The position numbers and the translations under genes were made by a program. A stretch of 18,705 nucleotides of DNA from an uncultured Oscillospiraceae bacterium (GTDB lineage Bacteria; Bacillota; Clostridia; Oscillospirales; Ruminococcaceae), in contig CAKSJL010000034.1 in the NCBI GenBank assembly GCA_934463345.1, forward strand, positions 1 through 18,705, in the 5' to 3' direction. Positions 1 through 8,019 of this stretch are shown here, piece after piece; position 1 is the first letter of the stretch, and every line of letters begins with the position of its first letter. Under the pieces are notes generated by a model. It saw nothing but the letters and a program-made list of their open reading frames with translations, was not told where the DNA came from and made no database searches.

Positions 1-140
1 TGCGCATTTTTGCCTTGTCTGCGTAAAAATTGTGCTTGGAAATCCGCACACATATCTTGTGAAGACGGGTTCTTAAATATATTGTTTAAAGTTGTAAAAT
101 ATGAATTATATACATTAAATGAGCAAAAGGTCATATTTGC
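1..140. other. Upstream stretch with no supportable gene
   Basis: I see no convincing gene here. Two forward frames are open from the window edge for short distances (one to a TAA at 74-76, one to a TGA near 141), so the tail of an upstream gene could be present, but neither translation is recognisable. The DNA becomes very AT-rich after about position 70, as expected of a promoter region. Confidence 0.4.
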
Positions 141-169
141 TTGACAAAGAGACGAAAATTTTGTATAAT
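141..169 (+). promoter_or_regulatory. Consensus sigma-A promoter P1 for fliG-che operon
   Basis: TTGACA at 141-146 and TATAAT at 164-169 are separated by exactly 17 bp, a perfect match to the vegetative promoter consensus. Transcription would start near 176, leaving a leader of about 180 nt before fliG. I saw no sigma-D/sigma-28-like element (TAAA, about 15 nt, CCGATAT) in this region. Confidence 0.8.
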
Positions 170-225
170 ACTAACATAAAGGAAATATAATTACACAAAA
201 AAATTGAAATCAGTTTTAAATACTA

Positions 226-254
226 TTGTCAAAACTCTTTTAATGTGATATAAT
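226..254 (+). promoter_or_regulatory. Second sigma-A promoter P2, extended -10
   Basis: TTGTCA at 226-231 is followed after 17 bp by TATAAT at 249-254, preceded by TG at 246-247 (extended -10, TGnTATAAT). It lies about 85 bp downstream of P1 and would give a leader of roughly 95 nt. Tandem promoters imply strong or doubly controlled expression of the operon. Confidence 0.7.
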
Positions 255-321
255 TTAATTTGAGATACCACACATTTAAGCATCTTGCGGCATTGTGTGA
301 GGGAAGCATTTTGTGCTTTTG

Positions 322-336
322 TAACTATGGTAGTTA
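322..336 (+). other. Small hairpin directly before the fliG Shine-Dalgarno
   Basis: TAACTA (322-327) and TAGTTA (331-336) form a perfect 6-bp stem with a 3-nt TGG loop, ending 2 nt before the GGGGAGG ribosome binding site at 339-345. The stem is AT-rich and probably weak. It could influence ribosome access or be chance. Confidence 0.3.
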
Positions 337-356
337 TCGGGGAGGAAATCAGATAA

Positions 357-1373
357 ATGAAACGTGAATCGTCATCAGAAGAAAAAATCTCTTCTGCAAG
401 CAAGGCGGCGGCATTTATAGTTGCTGTCGGTGAGGAAACAGCGGCGGAAGTATATAAGTATCTGAATGATGAAGAGATAGAAGAGCTTTCTATGGAGGTT
501 GCAGGAATAGATAACCTGACTCAGGAGCAGATAAAGGAGATCATGGACGAGTTTTATGATCTGTTCATTACACAGAAGGTAATCGCAGAGGGCGGTCAGG
601 AATATTCCATGAGCGTACTTGTCAGCGCATTCGGAAAAGAAAAAGCGAAAATGATAATGGAGAGAATCCAGAATTCAAATCGTGCCTTTGAATTTTTAAA
701 GAATGTTGACTACAAGAGTATTCTGACAATGCTGCAAAATGAGCTTCCGCAGACTATTGCCTTTGTTCTTTCGCATATCAGCTCAAAAAAATCAGCGCAG
801 ATCCTGGCGGAGTTTCCTAACGAGCTTCAAGTCGAGATTTTCAGAAGAATTGCGGATCTCGACAGTATTTCGCCTGAAATTGTAAAGAGTGTTGAGGAAA
901 TGATGGCAGAAAAGCTCAGTTCCGTTGCTTCAGTTGATATGATTGACTTCGGCGGTGTTAATTATCTTGCAGATGTTATGAACAATCTGGATATGCGTAC
1001 TGAAAAGACTATTATGGAAGAGCTTAACGAAACCGATCCTGAACTTGTTGATGAGATTCAGAAGAAAATGTTCGTATTTGACGATATTGCATATCTTGAC
1101 AATCGTGAGATCCAGACCTTCCTCAGAGAGTGCGATACAAAGGATATTACTATTGCGCTCAAGGCGGCAAACCAGGAGGTTACAAACGTTATTCTCAAGA
1201 ATATGTCCCAGCGTCAGCAGGAAACAATCAAGACAGATATGCAGTACCTGCATAATGTCCGTATGCGTGATGTTGAAGAGGCACAGAGAAAGATTATTGC
1301 AACTATAAGAAAGCTTGAGGAAACTGGTGAGATCGTAATGTCAAAGGGCGGTCTTGACGAGATAATACCATAA
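357..1373 (+). CDS. fliG: Flagellar motor switch protein FliG
   Basis: FliG is the rotor protein that couples the MS ring (FliF) to the C ring (FliM/FliN) and takes torque from the MotA stator. The 338-residue length is normal. The N-terminal FliF-binding region (about 1-105), the middle domain and the C-terminal torque domain are all present. The middle-domain EHPQ motif is replaced by ELPQ (within NELPQTIAFVLSHI), and the C-terminal domain shows MFVFDDIAYLD, LREcD.KDI..ALK and a conserved R.RDVEEAQ.KI..TIRKLEE..EI end. The ATG start follows GGGGAGG at 339-345 with 11-nt spacing. It is the first gene of the unit, 33 bp before cheA, although fliG more often sits in a fliE/F/G/H structural cluster. 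No other flagellar structural gene is visible. Identification is very secure. Confidence 0.96.
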   Translation: MKRESSSEEKISSASKAAAFIVAVGEETAAEVYKYLNDEEIEELSMEVAGIDNLTQEQIKEIMDEFYDLFITQKVIAEGGQEYSMSVLVSAFGKEKAKMIMERIQNSNRAFEFLKNVDYKSILTMLQNELPQTIAFVLSHISSKKSAQILAEFPNELQVEIFRRIADLDSISPEIVKSVEEMMAEKLSSVASVDMIDFGGVNYLADVMNNLDMRTEKTIMEELNETDPELVDEIQKKMFVFDDIAYLDNREIQTFLRECDTKDITIALKAANQEVTNVILKNMSQRQQETIKTDMQYLHNVRMRDVEEAQRKIIATIRKLEETGEIVMSKGGLDEIIP

Positions 1374-1406
1374 GAAATACATAAATGACAGGCAGGTGTA
1401 AAAATT

Positions 1407-3602
1407 ATGAGCAGATTTGAATCGGGTATGGAAAGCATGGTGGACATGTATATCTACGAATCCACATCATTGCTTGAACAGCTTGATCAGATTATGATGA
1501 AAACTGAAAGCAACAACAAATTTGACGATGAAGACATTAATGAAATATTTCGTATAATGCACACCATCAAGGGAAGCTCTGCTATGATGGGGCTTGAAAA
1601 TATGGCGGTTCTTGCACATAGCATTGAGGACATGTTTTACATCATCAGAGAGGAAAAGCCGGTTATTGAGTCGATCGAAACCCTCTATGATCTGGTTTTT
1701 TCATCCTCAGACCTTTTAAAAGCAGAGATCGATTCTCTCCAGGACGATAATTCCGTTCCGACGGATTTCAGCGCACAGATTAAAAAAATAGAGGATTTTG
1801 TTACATATCTGAAAACCGGAAAGATGCCGGACGAGGATGAAAATTCAGACAGCGCTGCTAAGACTGAACCAGAACAGCCGGATGAAAGCGCTGAACCGGA
1901 AAATTCAGATGCAGGAATGATAAAGGTAAGGGTCTTCTTTGAGGATAACTGCGAGATGGAGAACCTTCGTGCTCTGCTTCTGGTAAACAAAATATCTGAA
2001 TTCTGTGAAAATCTGAAATATGATCCGGCGAATATTGAAACAGATTCGTCAACAGCAAAGCAGATAAGCGAGCATGGTTTCTTTATTATGTTCAAAGCTC
2101 AGGACGACAGTTATCAGCATATAATAAGAGAAATAGAGGACTCAATAAATGTCAAGTCTTATGAAATAGTTGAGGAAGAAACAGACCAGACTGTAAGCGA
2201 ACCAGCTGCAACTCCAGCAGCTGTTGAGGAAACTGCTGCTCCGGTGGAAGAAAAGAAAGCCGAACCGGCAGTAGTTGAAGCTGCTACGATACAGGAGGAT
2301 GAAAAGAAGCCGGTTACGGAAAAGAAGGAGCAGCCTCCAAAAACTGAAAATATTCCGACAGCTGCACAGACTGCGGAGCAGATAAACAACAAGCTTGCGC
2401 AGAAAAATAATCACGCATCAAAGGGAAAGCAGAGTCTTATAAGCGTAAACCTCAATAAGCTTGACCAGCTGCTTGATATGGTGGGAGAGATTGTAATTGC
2501 CGAAGCGATGGTAACGTCAAATCCGGACTTAAAAGGTCTGAAGCTTGATAATTTCCAGAAGGCTTCAAGGCAGCTGCGCAAGCTGACGGATGAGCTTCAG
2601 GATATAGTAATGTCCATCAGAATGGTTCCTCTTTCAGGCGTTTTCAATAAGATGACACGAATTGTGCGTGATATGAAAGTAAAGCTTGGAAAGGATGTTG
2701 ACCTTGTTTTTGAAGGCGAAGAAACAGAGGTTGACAAGAGTATTATAGATAATCTCAACGACCCTCTTATGCACATGGTAAGAAATTCTATGGATCATGG
2801 CATCGAGGCTTCGCAGGAGGAGCGTATTGCTGCCGGAAAGCCGGCAAAGGGTACGATTACGCTTTCAGCCTATAACTCCTCCGGTGAAGTAATAATCGTT
2901 GTATCTGATGACGGTGGCGGAATTGACTGCAAGCGTGTCATGGAAAAGGCAAAGGCAAACGGACTTCTGACAAAGCCTGAGGAAGAGTATACCGAAAAGG
3001 AAATCTTTAACATGGTGATGCTGCCGGGATTTTCTACAAACACTGAGGTTACAGAGTATTCAGGACGAGGCGTCGGAATGGACGTTGTCAGAAAGAGCAT
3101 TGAAAAGATAGGCGGAACTGTTTCTGTTGACAGCAGACAGGGAGAGGGTACTAATTTTATCATCAAGATCCCGCTTTCACTTGCTATAGTTGACGGAATT
3201 GAGGTTTCCGTAGGCTCTTCAATATTTACAATTCCTATAAATTCTATAAAGGAATTTATAAAGCTCAAGGAAAATCAGCTTTTCTATGATACCTCCAGAA
3301 AAGAGATCGTAAAGATAAGAAACAAGTGCTATCCGCTTATAAGACTTCATGAATTTTACGGGCTGGAGCCATGCTCACATAACATTTATGACGGCGTTGT
3401 TGTGCTGGTTGAATCAGAGGGCAAAAGCGCCTGCATACTTGTCGATGAGCTTATCGGCGAGCAGCAGGTAGTTGTAAAGCCGTTTTCACCTATGTTCAAC
3501 CGTTACAATATCAAGCAGAGGGGTATGGCTGGCTGTACAATTCTGGGCGACGGAAGCATAACAATTATTCTCGACATAAGCAATATTATACTTGATAACT
3601 GA
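1407..3602 (+). CDS. cheA: Chemotaxis histidine kinase CheA
   Basis: CheA autophosphorylates in complex with chemoreceptors and CheW, then phosphorylates CheY and CheB. All five domains are visible in 731 residues. P1/Hpt carries the phospho-acceptor His52 in MHTIKGSS. P2 (about 170-255) is the CheY/CheB docking domain. An Ala/Glu/Pro/Lys-rich flexible linker spans about 255-345. P3 dimerisation is about 345-410. The P4 ATPase has the N box HMVRNSMDHGIE (456-467), G1 DDGGGID (501-507) and G2 YSGRGVGMDVV (551-561). P5 is the CheW-like regulatory domain (about 590-731). The start uses AGGTG at 1394-1398. It is 33 bp after fliG and 18 bp before cheW. No active-site residue appears missing. Confidence 0.97.
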   Translation: MSRFESGMESMVDMYIYESTSLLEQLDQIMMKTESNNKFDDEDINEIFRIMHTIKGSSAMMGLENMAVLAHSIEDMFYIIREEKPVIESIETLYDLVFSSSDLLKAEIDSLQDDNSVPTDFSAQIKKIEDFVTYLKTGKMPDEDENSDSAAKTEPEQPDESAEPENSDAGMIKVRVFFEDNCEMENLRALLLVNKISEFCENLKYDPANIETDSSTAKQISEHGFFIMFKAQDDSYQHIIREIEDSINVKSYEIVEEETDQTVSEPAATPAAVEETAAPVEEKKAEPAVVEAATIQEDEKKPVTEKKEQPPKTENIPTAAQTAEQINNKLAQKNNHASKGKQSLISVNLNKLDQLLDMVGEIVIAEAMVTSNPDLKGLKLDNFQKASRQLRKLTDELQDIVMSIRMVPLSGVFNKMTRIVRDMKVKLGKDVDLVFEGEETEVDKSIIDNLNDPLMHMVRNSMDHGIEASQEERIAAGKPAKGTITLSAYNSSGEVIIVVSDDGGGIDCKRVMEKAKANGLLTKPEEEYTEKEIFNMVMLPGFSTNTEVTEYSGRGVGMDVVRKSIEKIGGTVSVDSRQGEGTNFIIKIPLSLAIVDGIEVSVGSSIFTIPINSIKEFIKLKENQLFYDTSRKEIVKIRNKCYPLIRLHEFYGLEPCSHNIYDGVVVLVESEGKSACILVDELIGEQQVVVKPFSPMFNRYNIKQRGMAGCTILGDGSITIILDISNIILDN

Positions 3603-3620
3603 CAGATTAGGGGTGAAAAA

Positions 3621-4088
3621 ATGGCAAATGAAGCTTATGTGCAGCCCGCCAGAAATGAATTTAATGCAAACGGCGGACAGATCCTGCTTTATTATATCGG
3701 AGATGTTCTTTACGGGATTGAAATACAGTATATAACGGAAATAATAGGTATTCAGCCTATAACAGTCGTTCCGGGAGTTCCTGAATTCATAAAGGGCGTT
3801 ATCAATATAAGGGGAAAGGTTGTTCCGGTTATAAGTGTAAGGCATAAGATTAACCAGCCGGAGATTCCTTATGATGACAAGACCTGTATTATTGTTGTTG
3901 AGCTTGATGATCTGACTGTGGGACTGATTGTTGATCGTGTCCGGGAAATAACGACAGTGCTTCCTACAGATACATGCTCTGCGCCTGATTTCAAGGATGT
4001 TAACCAGAATCAGTATATACAGAGCATTATAGATTCAAACGGAGAAATAAAGCAGCTGCTTGACATACATAAAATTATACTGGAGTAA
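3621..4088 (+). CDS. cheW: Chemotaxis coupling protein CheW (first copy)
   Basis: CheW bridges chemoreceptors and CheA in the polar signalling array. This 155-residue protein is a single CheW domain of ordinary length. Typical features are the opening strand with ILLYYIGDVLYGIEI, the motif V.GVPEFIKGVINIRGKVVPVI, and V.LIVDRVREI followed by a terminal ..GEIKQLLDIHKI strand. It begins 18 bp after cheA behind AGGGGTG (3608-3614) and ends 7 bp before cheR, so it is surely co-transcribed. A second, diverged cheW lies at 5978-6487. Confidence 0.95.
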   Translation: MANEAYVQPARNEFNANGGQILLYYIGDVLYGIEIQYITEIIGIQPITVVPGVPEFIKGVINIRGKVVPVISVRHKINQPEIPYDDKTCIIVVELDDLTVGLIVDRVREITTVLPTDTCSAPDFKDVNQNQYIQSIIDSNGEIKQLLDIHKIILE

Positions 4089-4095
4089 TGCTTGA

Positions 4096-4905
4096 ATGGC
4101 TTTAAAAATAACAGACGCTGAATTTAAAAGACTTATTAAATTTATGCATTCGACCTACGGAATCGATCTCAGCAGAAAACGTATACTCATAGAAGGACGG
4201 CTTTCAAATGTTCTGGCGGAAAAGGGCTTTAAAAATTATGATCAGTATCTGGACAGCGTTTTTGCTGACAAATCCGGACGGGAAACCGTTGAACTGGTCA
4301 ACAGGCTTACGACCAATCATACATATTTTTTGCGTGAACCGCAGCATTTTGAATTTATGAGATCAGTATTTCTTCCGTATATTGAAAAAAATTCAAAGGA
4401 CAGAGATGTAAGAATATGGTGCGCTGCATCTTCCTCCGGAGAAGAACCGTATACGATTGCAATGACAATAGACGATTATTTCGGCTCACGAAGAATAGGC
4501 TGGGATCTGAGGATACTTGCGACAGATATTTCAACGAGAGTTCTGCAAAAGGCAAAGACGGCGGTATATTCTGCCGAATCGCTCAATGCTCTTCCTGAAA
4601 GATGGAAGGCGAAGTATTTCATAAGAAATCCTGACAACACATATCATGTTATTGACAAGATCAGAAAAGAGGTTATTTTCAAGGAATTTAACCTTATGAA
4701 TGAAATTGTTTATAAGAAACCGTTCGATCTGATATTCTGCCGGAATGTAATGATTTATTTTGACGCACAGACAAAGGATGATCTTATTGAGAGATTTTAT
4801 GACGTTTCAAAAAACGGAGCGTACCTCTTTATAGGACACGCTGAAACGGTTTCAAAAAATTCCAGATACAAATTTGTTCAGCCTGCTATATATCAGAAAA
4901 AATAA
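4096..4905 (+). CDS. cheR: Chemoreceptor glutamate methyltransferase CheR
   Basis: CheR methylates glutamates on chemoreceptor cytoplasmic domains using S-adenosylmethionine, supporting adaptation. In 269 residues the N-terminal helical domain (about 1-75, FKRLIKFMHSTYGIDLS) is followed by a Rossmann-like SAM domain. Signature motifs are NRLTTNHTYFLREPQHF, WCAASSSGEEPYTIAM (SAM-binding loop), ILATDIS and the DLIFCRNVMIYFD motif near the C-terminus. The ATG is 7 nt after the cheW stop. The ribosome binding site GGAG (4082-4085) lies inside the end of cheW, so translation may be coupled. No C-terminal TPR extension is present, so this is a minimal CheR. Confidence 0.96.
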   Translation: MALKITDAEFKRLIKFMHSTYGIDLSRKRILIEGRLSNVLAEKGFKNYDQYLDSVFADKSGRETVELVNRLTTNHTYFLREPQHFEFMRSVFLPYIEKNSKDRDVRIWCAASSSGEEPYTIAMTIDDYFGSRRIGWDLRILATDISTRVLQKAKTAVYSAESLNALPERWKAKYFIRNPDNTYHVIDKIRKEVIFKEFNLMNEIVYKKPFDLIFCRNVMIYFDAQTKDDLIERFYDVSKNGAYLFIGHAETVSKNSRYKFVQPAIYQKK

Positions 4906-4920
4906 GGAGGTGCTGCTTTT

Positions 4921-5961
4921 ATGCTGGAAAAGAAAATAAAACTTTTAATAGTTGATGACTCAGTTTTTTTCAGGGAAATGCTTTCAAGATTTTTTGAAAA
5001 TGATAAGCTTATCGAAATCGTCGGAAAGGCTGGCGATCCATATGAAGCAAGAGATAAAATTATAGAGTTGCGGCCGGATGTACTTACACTTGATGTTGAA
5101 ATGCCGAAGATGAGCGGAATACAGTTTCTTAAAAAGCTTATGCCGCAGTATCCGATACCGACTGTTATAGTTTCGTCTGCTCCTATTCAGGCGTTTGAGG
5201 CGCTTGAAGCCGGAGCGGTGGATTATGTAAAAAAAGCAATGATAAAATCGCCGCAGAGCATGCATGAATTTGCATCGGAGCTTAGAACAAAGGTCATAGC
5301 TGCATCGCAGGCGAGGGTTATACAGAAAAAACCTCAGCAGACGATGAGAACAGCTTCTGTCAAACCTGTTATTACACAGGCTGCTGCTGCAAGAAGCTCA
5401 GGAATTGTGATAGCCATGGGAGCTTCTACAGGGGGAACGGACGCTTTGCAGACGGTTCTGACGTCAATGCCGGCAAATTCTCCTCCGATAGTTATTGTTC
5501 AGCATATGCCTCCGGTGTTTACAAAAATGTTTGCGGACAGACTAAACAAGCTATGTGCTGTGGAAATAAAGGAAGCCTGCAACGGCGACAGGCTCAGAAC
5601 CGGATGTGCGCTTTTAGCTCCGGGGGATTTTCAGATGAGTCTGTGCAGGGATGTAAACGGCTATTTTGTAAAGGTTGAAGCCGGAGAAAAGGTTTCAGGT
5701 CATCGTCCGTCCGTTGACCATTTGTTTAACAGCGTTGCAAAATGCGCCGGAAAAAATGCCATCGGGGTTATAATGACGGGCATGGGTGCTGACGGTGCTG
5801 ACGGACTTCTTGCAATGCGCAAAAGCGGAGCTTATACGATTGGTCAGGACAAGGAAACATGTGTTGTTTATGGTATGCCGATGTGTGCATATCAGAAGGG
5901 CGGAGTCTGCATTCAGGTGCCGCTCGACAAAATAAGCGGCACTATATGCAAGCAGCTATAA
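4921..5961 (+). CDS. cheB: Chemotaxis methylesterase/deamidase CheB
   Basis: CheB removes receptor methyl groups and deamidates receptor glutamines when phosphorylated by CheA. The 346-residue protein has a receiver domain (about 6-125) with acidic pair D12/D13 and phospho-acceptor D58 in LTLDVEMPKMSG, a flexible linker (about 126-160), and a C-terminal esterase domain. The catalytic triad is visible as S169 (GASTGG), H195 (VQHMPP) and D291 (MTGMGADGADG). An excellent AAGGAGGTG ribosome binding site at 4904-4912 precedes the ATG. It is paired with cheR upstream as usual; no cheY, cheC or cheD follows within the window. Confidence 0.96.
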   Translation: MLEKKIKLLIVDDSVFFREMLSRFFENDKLIEIVGKAGDPYEARDKIIELRPDVLTLDVEMPKMSGIQFLKKLMPQYPIPTVIVSSAPIQAFEALEAGAVDYVKKAMIKSPQSMHEFASELRTKVIAASQARVIQKKPQQTMRTASVKPVITQAAAARSSGIVIAMGASTGGTDALQTVLTSMPANSPPIVIVQHMPPVFTKMFADRLNKLCAVEIKEACNGDRLRTGCALLAPGDFQMSLCRDVNGYFVKVEAGEKVSGHRPSVDHLFNSVAKCAGKNAIGVIMTGMGADGADGLLAMRKSGAYTIGQDKETCVVYGMPMCAYQKGGVCIQVPLDKISGTICKQL

Positions 5962-5977
5962 ATCAGGAGGCAAAAAA

Positions 5978-6487
5978 ATGAGCAATATCCTAAACAGATT
6001 TTATGACCAGGACGAATCAGAACAGAACGAAGCTGACGAATCCAGCGAGAAGTATCTGTCTTTTCTAATTGACAGACAATACTATGCCTTTCATATAAAT
6101 GACGTGCGTGAAATAATTGAAATGCAGGATATAACTCCTGTTCCGGAATTTCCGGATTATGCAAAGGGAATTATCAATCTGAGGGGAACTCTTATTCCTA
6201 TAATTGATGTACGTCTGCGTTTCTGCAAAAATGAAATGGATTATAATGAGAGAACATGTATCATTATACTGAATCTGCCTGAAATAGAAGTCGGATTTAT
6301 TGTCGATACCGTTGATGAAGTCCTTGATATTGACAACGAGGACATTTCACCTGTTCCTAAGCTTTCGGATGCGAAAACACGCCGCTTTATACAGGGCGTT
6401 GGAAAAACGGCAAAGAAGATCATTATGATTCTTGACGCAAAGAAAATGCTTAATGACGATGAAATAAAAAGTCTTGAAATGGAATAA
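5978..6487 (+). CDS. cheW: Second CheW-like coupling protein
   Basis: This is a 169-residue CheW-domain protein, presumably another receptor-kinase coupling protein. It shows the same core as the first copy (YLSFLIDRQYYAFHI, PVPEFPDYAKGIINLRGTLIPI, GFIVDTVDEVL, KKIIMILDAKKML) but is clearly diverged. It also has an extra N-terminal tail of about 25 residues rich in Asp/Glu/Gln/Ser. It starts 16 bp after cheB behind CAGGAGG. Two different CheW proteins in one operon may serve different receptor classes or balance array stoichiometry; that is inference. A CheV is excluded because there is no receiver domain. Confidence 0.92.
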   Translation: MSNILNRFYDQDESEQNEADESSEKYLSFLIDRQYYAFHINDVREIIEMQDITPVPEFPDYAKGIINLRGTLIPIIDVRLRFCKNEMDYNERTCIIILNLPEIEVGFIVDTVDEVLDIDNEDISPVPKLSDAKTRRFIQGVGKTAKKIIMILDAKKMLNDDEIKSLEME

Positions 6488-6513
6488 ACCAGACTCTGGG
6501 TATGGAGGAAATC

Positions 6514-7218
6514 ATGGCACAGATTATATGTGAAAATGTATCGCTGGGGTATGACGGAAAGGTTATACTTGAGGATCTGAACTTTGAGGTATGTGCCGGA
6601 GATTATCTGTGCATTGTCGGGGAAAACGGTTCAGGAAAATCAACTCTTATGAAAACGTTTCTGAATCTTATACCGCCGCTTAAGGGGAAGTTTATAACCG
6701 GCGATGGGCTTAAAAGGAATGAGATTGGATATCTTCCGCAGCAGACTGTGGTTCAGAAGGATTTTCCGGCATCAGTCTGGGAAATAGTGCTTTCCGGATG
6801 TCTCAACAACAGCGGTATGAAGCCGTTTTACACCAGAGAGCAGAAAGCCTTAGCTGAAAAAAACATTGAAAGAATGGGAATTGAAAAGCTGAAAAAGCGT
6901 TGTTACAGAGAGCTTTCCGGCGGTCAGCAGCAAAGGGTGCTTCTTGCAAGAGCGCTTTGTGCGGCTGAAAAGCTGTTGCTTCTTGATGAACCGGTTGCAG
7001 GGCTTGACCCGAAGGTTACAGCGGAGATGTATGCGCTCATACATCAGCTCAACTGTGAGGGCGTTACCATTATAATGATATCTCATGATATAAAGGAAAC
7101 GCTGAAATATGCAAGCCATATCCTGCATATAGGAAACGACGTTTTTTTCGGGACTAAGGAAGAATACTTTGCCTCGGATACCGGAAAACATTTTTTGCAG
7201 TTTAATGAAAACGATTAA
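6514..7218 (+). CDS. Metal-type (Zn/Mn) ABC transporter ATPase, no partner genes
   Basis: This is a cytoplasmic ATP-binding subunit of the zinc/manganese importer family (ZnuC/MntB-like). In 234 residues: Walker A GENGSGKS (36-43), Q-loop region IGYLPQQTVVQKDFP typical of ZnuC, signature LSGGQQQR (134-141), Walker B LLLLDEP (154-160), H-loop H191. I chose the ATG at 6514 rather than the in-frame ATG at 6502, because the GGAGG at 6504-6508 is then correctly spaced; the 6502 codon abuts that site. The gene begins 26 bp after cheW and ends just before a terminator, so it belongs to the chemotaxis transcript. No permease or binding-protein gene adjoins it, which is unusual because these genes normally form a trio. 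It may serve a permease encoded elsewhere. Confidence 0.88.
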   Translation: MAQIICENVSLGYDGKVILEDLNFEVCAGDYLCIVGENGSGKSTLMKTFLNLIPPLKGKFITGDGLKRNEIGYLPQQTVVQKDFPASVWEIVLSGCLNNSGMKPFYTREQKALAEKNIERMGIEKLKKRCYRELSGGQQQRVLLARALCAAEKLLLLDEPVAGLDPKVTAEMYALIHQLNCEGVTIIMISHDIKETLKYASHILHIGNDVFFGTKEEYFASDTGKHFLQFNEND

Positions 7219-7253
7219 GACATTCTTATATTTTATCATATAATAAAATATAA

Positions 7254-7299
7254 CCCCCCGCTTTTTGTGTGTAAATCACGAAAGGCGGGGGTGTTTTTT
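7254..7299 (+). terminator. Intrinsic terminator of the chemotaxis operon
   Basis: CCCCCGC (7255-7261) pairs with GCGGGGG (7285-7291), extended by T/A pairs in the loop-proximal part. The hairpin is followed by TG and six T residues (7294-7299). It sits 36 nt after the ABC ATPase stop codon. On the opposite strand it lies just after the stop of the 7331-7864 gene, but the U-tract there is poor, so any bidirectional action would be weaker. Confidence 0.9.
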
Positions 7300-7330
7300 A
7301 TATCGGGGAATCTACTGTACTGGATGACAT

Positions 7331-7864
7331 TTAAAGTACAAGATCGGCAATTTTTTTGTTGATTCTGGCAGCTACTTCGAGATAGTATTTTACTTCTTCA
7401 TCATTAAGATCTTCACTATTCTCAAAGGCATCTAATTTTTGCATTGTTTCACTGTATTGTGACATGTAATTTGCATAATCTGCAAGAAGACTAATATCGT
7501 CCGGGGATTCGCTATATTTTTTCATAAAGTCACAATACTCATCAAAGAATTCTTCATAGCTGTCAAGGGCTTCTTTGATTTCCGGACGTATTCCGTCAGA
7601 TGATATCTCTTCATTTTCTTCTACATTGTCATTGTTCTCCTTGGCTGTTTCTTCTTTTTCGGTCTGAGGTTCTGTCTGGATTGAAGATTCTTCAATACTC
7701 TGAGTTACGGATTCTGTAAAACAAGATTTTTCTGCTGTTTTTACAGAGCTACTGACCGATTTCTCTGTCGGTTGCTTTGTATCTTTTTTTCTGTTGTTGT
7801 ATATGCAAAGTCCGACAACAACCGCAACTGCACACAGTGTGATTTTGAATGCTTTAGATTTCAT
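7331..7864 (-). CDS. Membrane-anchored protein, DUF6591-like
   Basis: This is a 177-residue protein of unknown function. Residues about 7-22 are a hydrophobic segment (ITLCAVAVVVGLCIY) flanked by lysines, suggesting an N-terminal membrane anchor or uncleaved signal. No good lipobox is seen (VGLC lacks the usual small residue before Cys). A Ser/Thr/Glu-rich linker follows (about 30-90). The C-terminal helical part holds RPEIKEALDSYEEFFDEY.DFMKKY and DLNDEEVKYYLEVAARINKK, which I recall as the DUF6591 pattern; that assignment is from memory. The ATG follows GGAGG with 7-nt spacing on the minus strand. It is transcribed divergently from the XRE regulator, which probably controls it. Confidence 0.82.
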   Translation of the reverse strand: MKSKAFKITLCAVAVVVGLCIYNNRKKDTKQPTEKSVSSSVKTAEKSCFTESVTQSIEESSIQTEPQTEKEETAKENNDNVEENEEISSDGIRPEIKEALDSYEEFFDEYCDFMKKYSESPDDISLLADYANYMSQYSETMQKLDAFENSEDLNDEEVKYYLEVAARINKKIADLVL

Positions 7865-7941
7865 ATAAATTCCTCCATAAATATAATATAATAGAACGGT
7901 TTTCTGTAAAATTTGTTTACACAGGAACTATTCTGCCTATA

Positions 7942-7970
7942 ATTATACCACTATACTTCCTATTTGTCAA
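7942..7970 (-). promoter_or_regulatory. Consensus sigma-A promoter for the minus-strand gene
   Basis: Read on the minus strand, TTGACA (7970-7965) and TATAAT (7947-7942) are separated by exactly 17 bp, a perfect consensus promoter. It would start a transcript near 7935 with a leader of about 70 nt before the ATG at 7864. The inverted repeat at 7952-7987 has one arm inside the spacer, so a bound protein would occlude the polymerase. Confidence 0.8.
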
Positions 7971-7987
7971 GCAAAACAGGAAGTATA
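7952..7987. promoter_or_regulatory. Perfect 10-bp inverted repeat, putative XRE operator
   Basis: TATACTTCCT (7952-7961) is mirrored exactly by AGGAAGTATA (7978-7987) with a 16-nt spacer. One arm falls between the -35 and -10 of the minus-strand promoter; the other overlaps a TATAAT (7984-7989) that could be the -10 of the XRE gene. A similar partial half-site (CAGGAACTA) occurs at 7922-7930. The layout suggests a shared operator bound by the adjacent regulator. The + strand -10 has only a TTGTCA at 7964-7969 with 14-bp spacing, so that promoter looks weak. Confidence 0.6.
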
Positions 7988-8019
7988 ATTCTTATATATA
8001 ATGATTAGGAGGAACTTAA

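Noticed and set aside
1..140. 3' end of an upstream gene
   Set aside because: Two frames are open from the edge but both are short and give no recognisable sequence; cannot be decided from this window.
2142..2414. Antisense open frames across the CheA linker
   Set aside because: They mirror the repetitive Glu/Ala/Lys-rich linker codons of cheA, lack ribosome binding sites and have no recognisable protein features.
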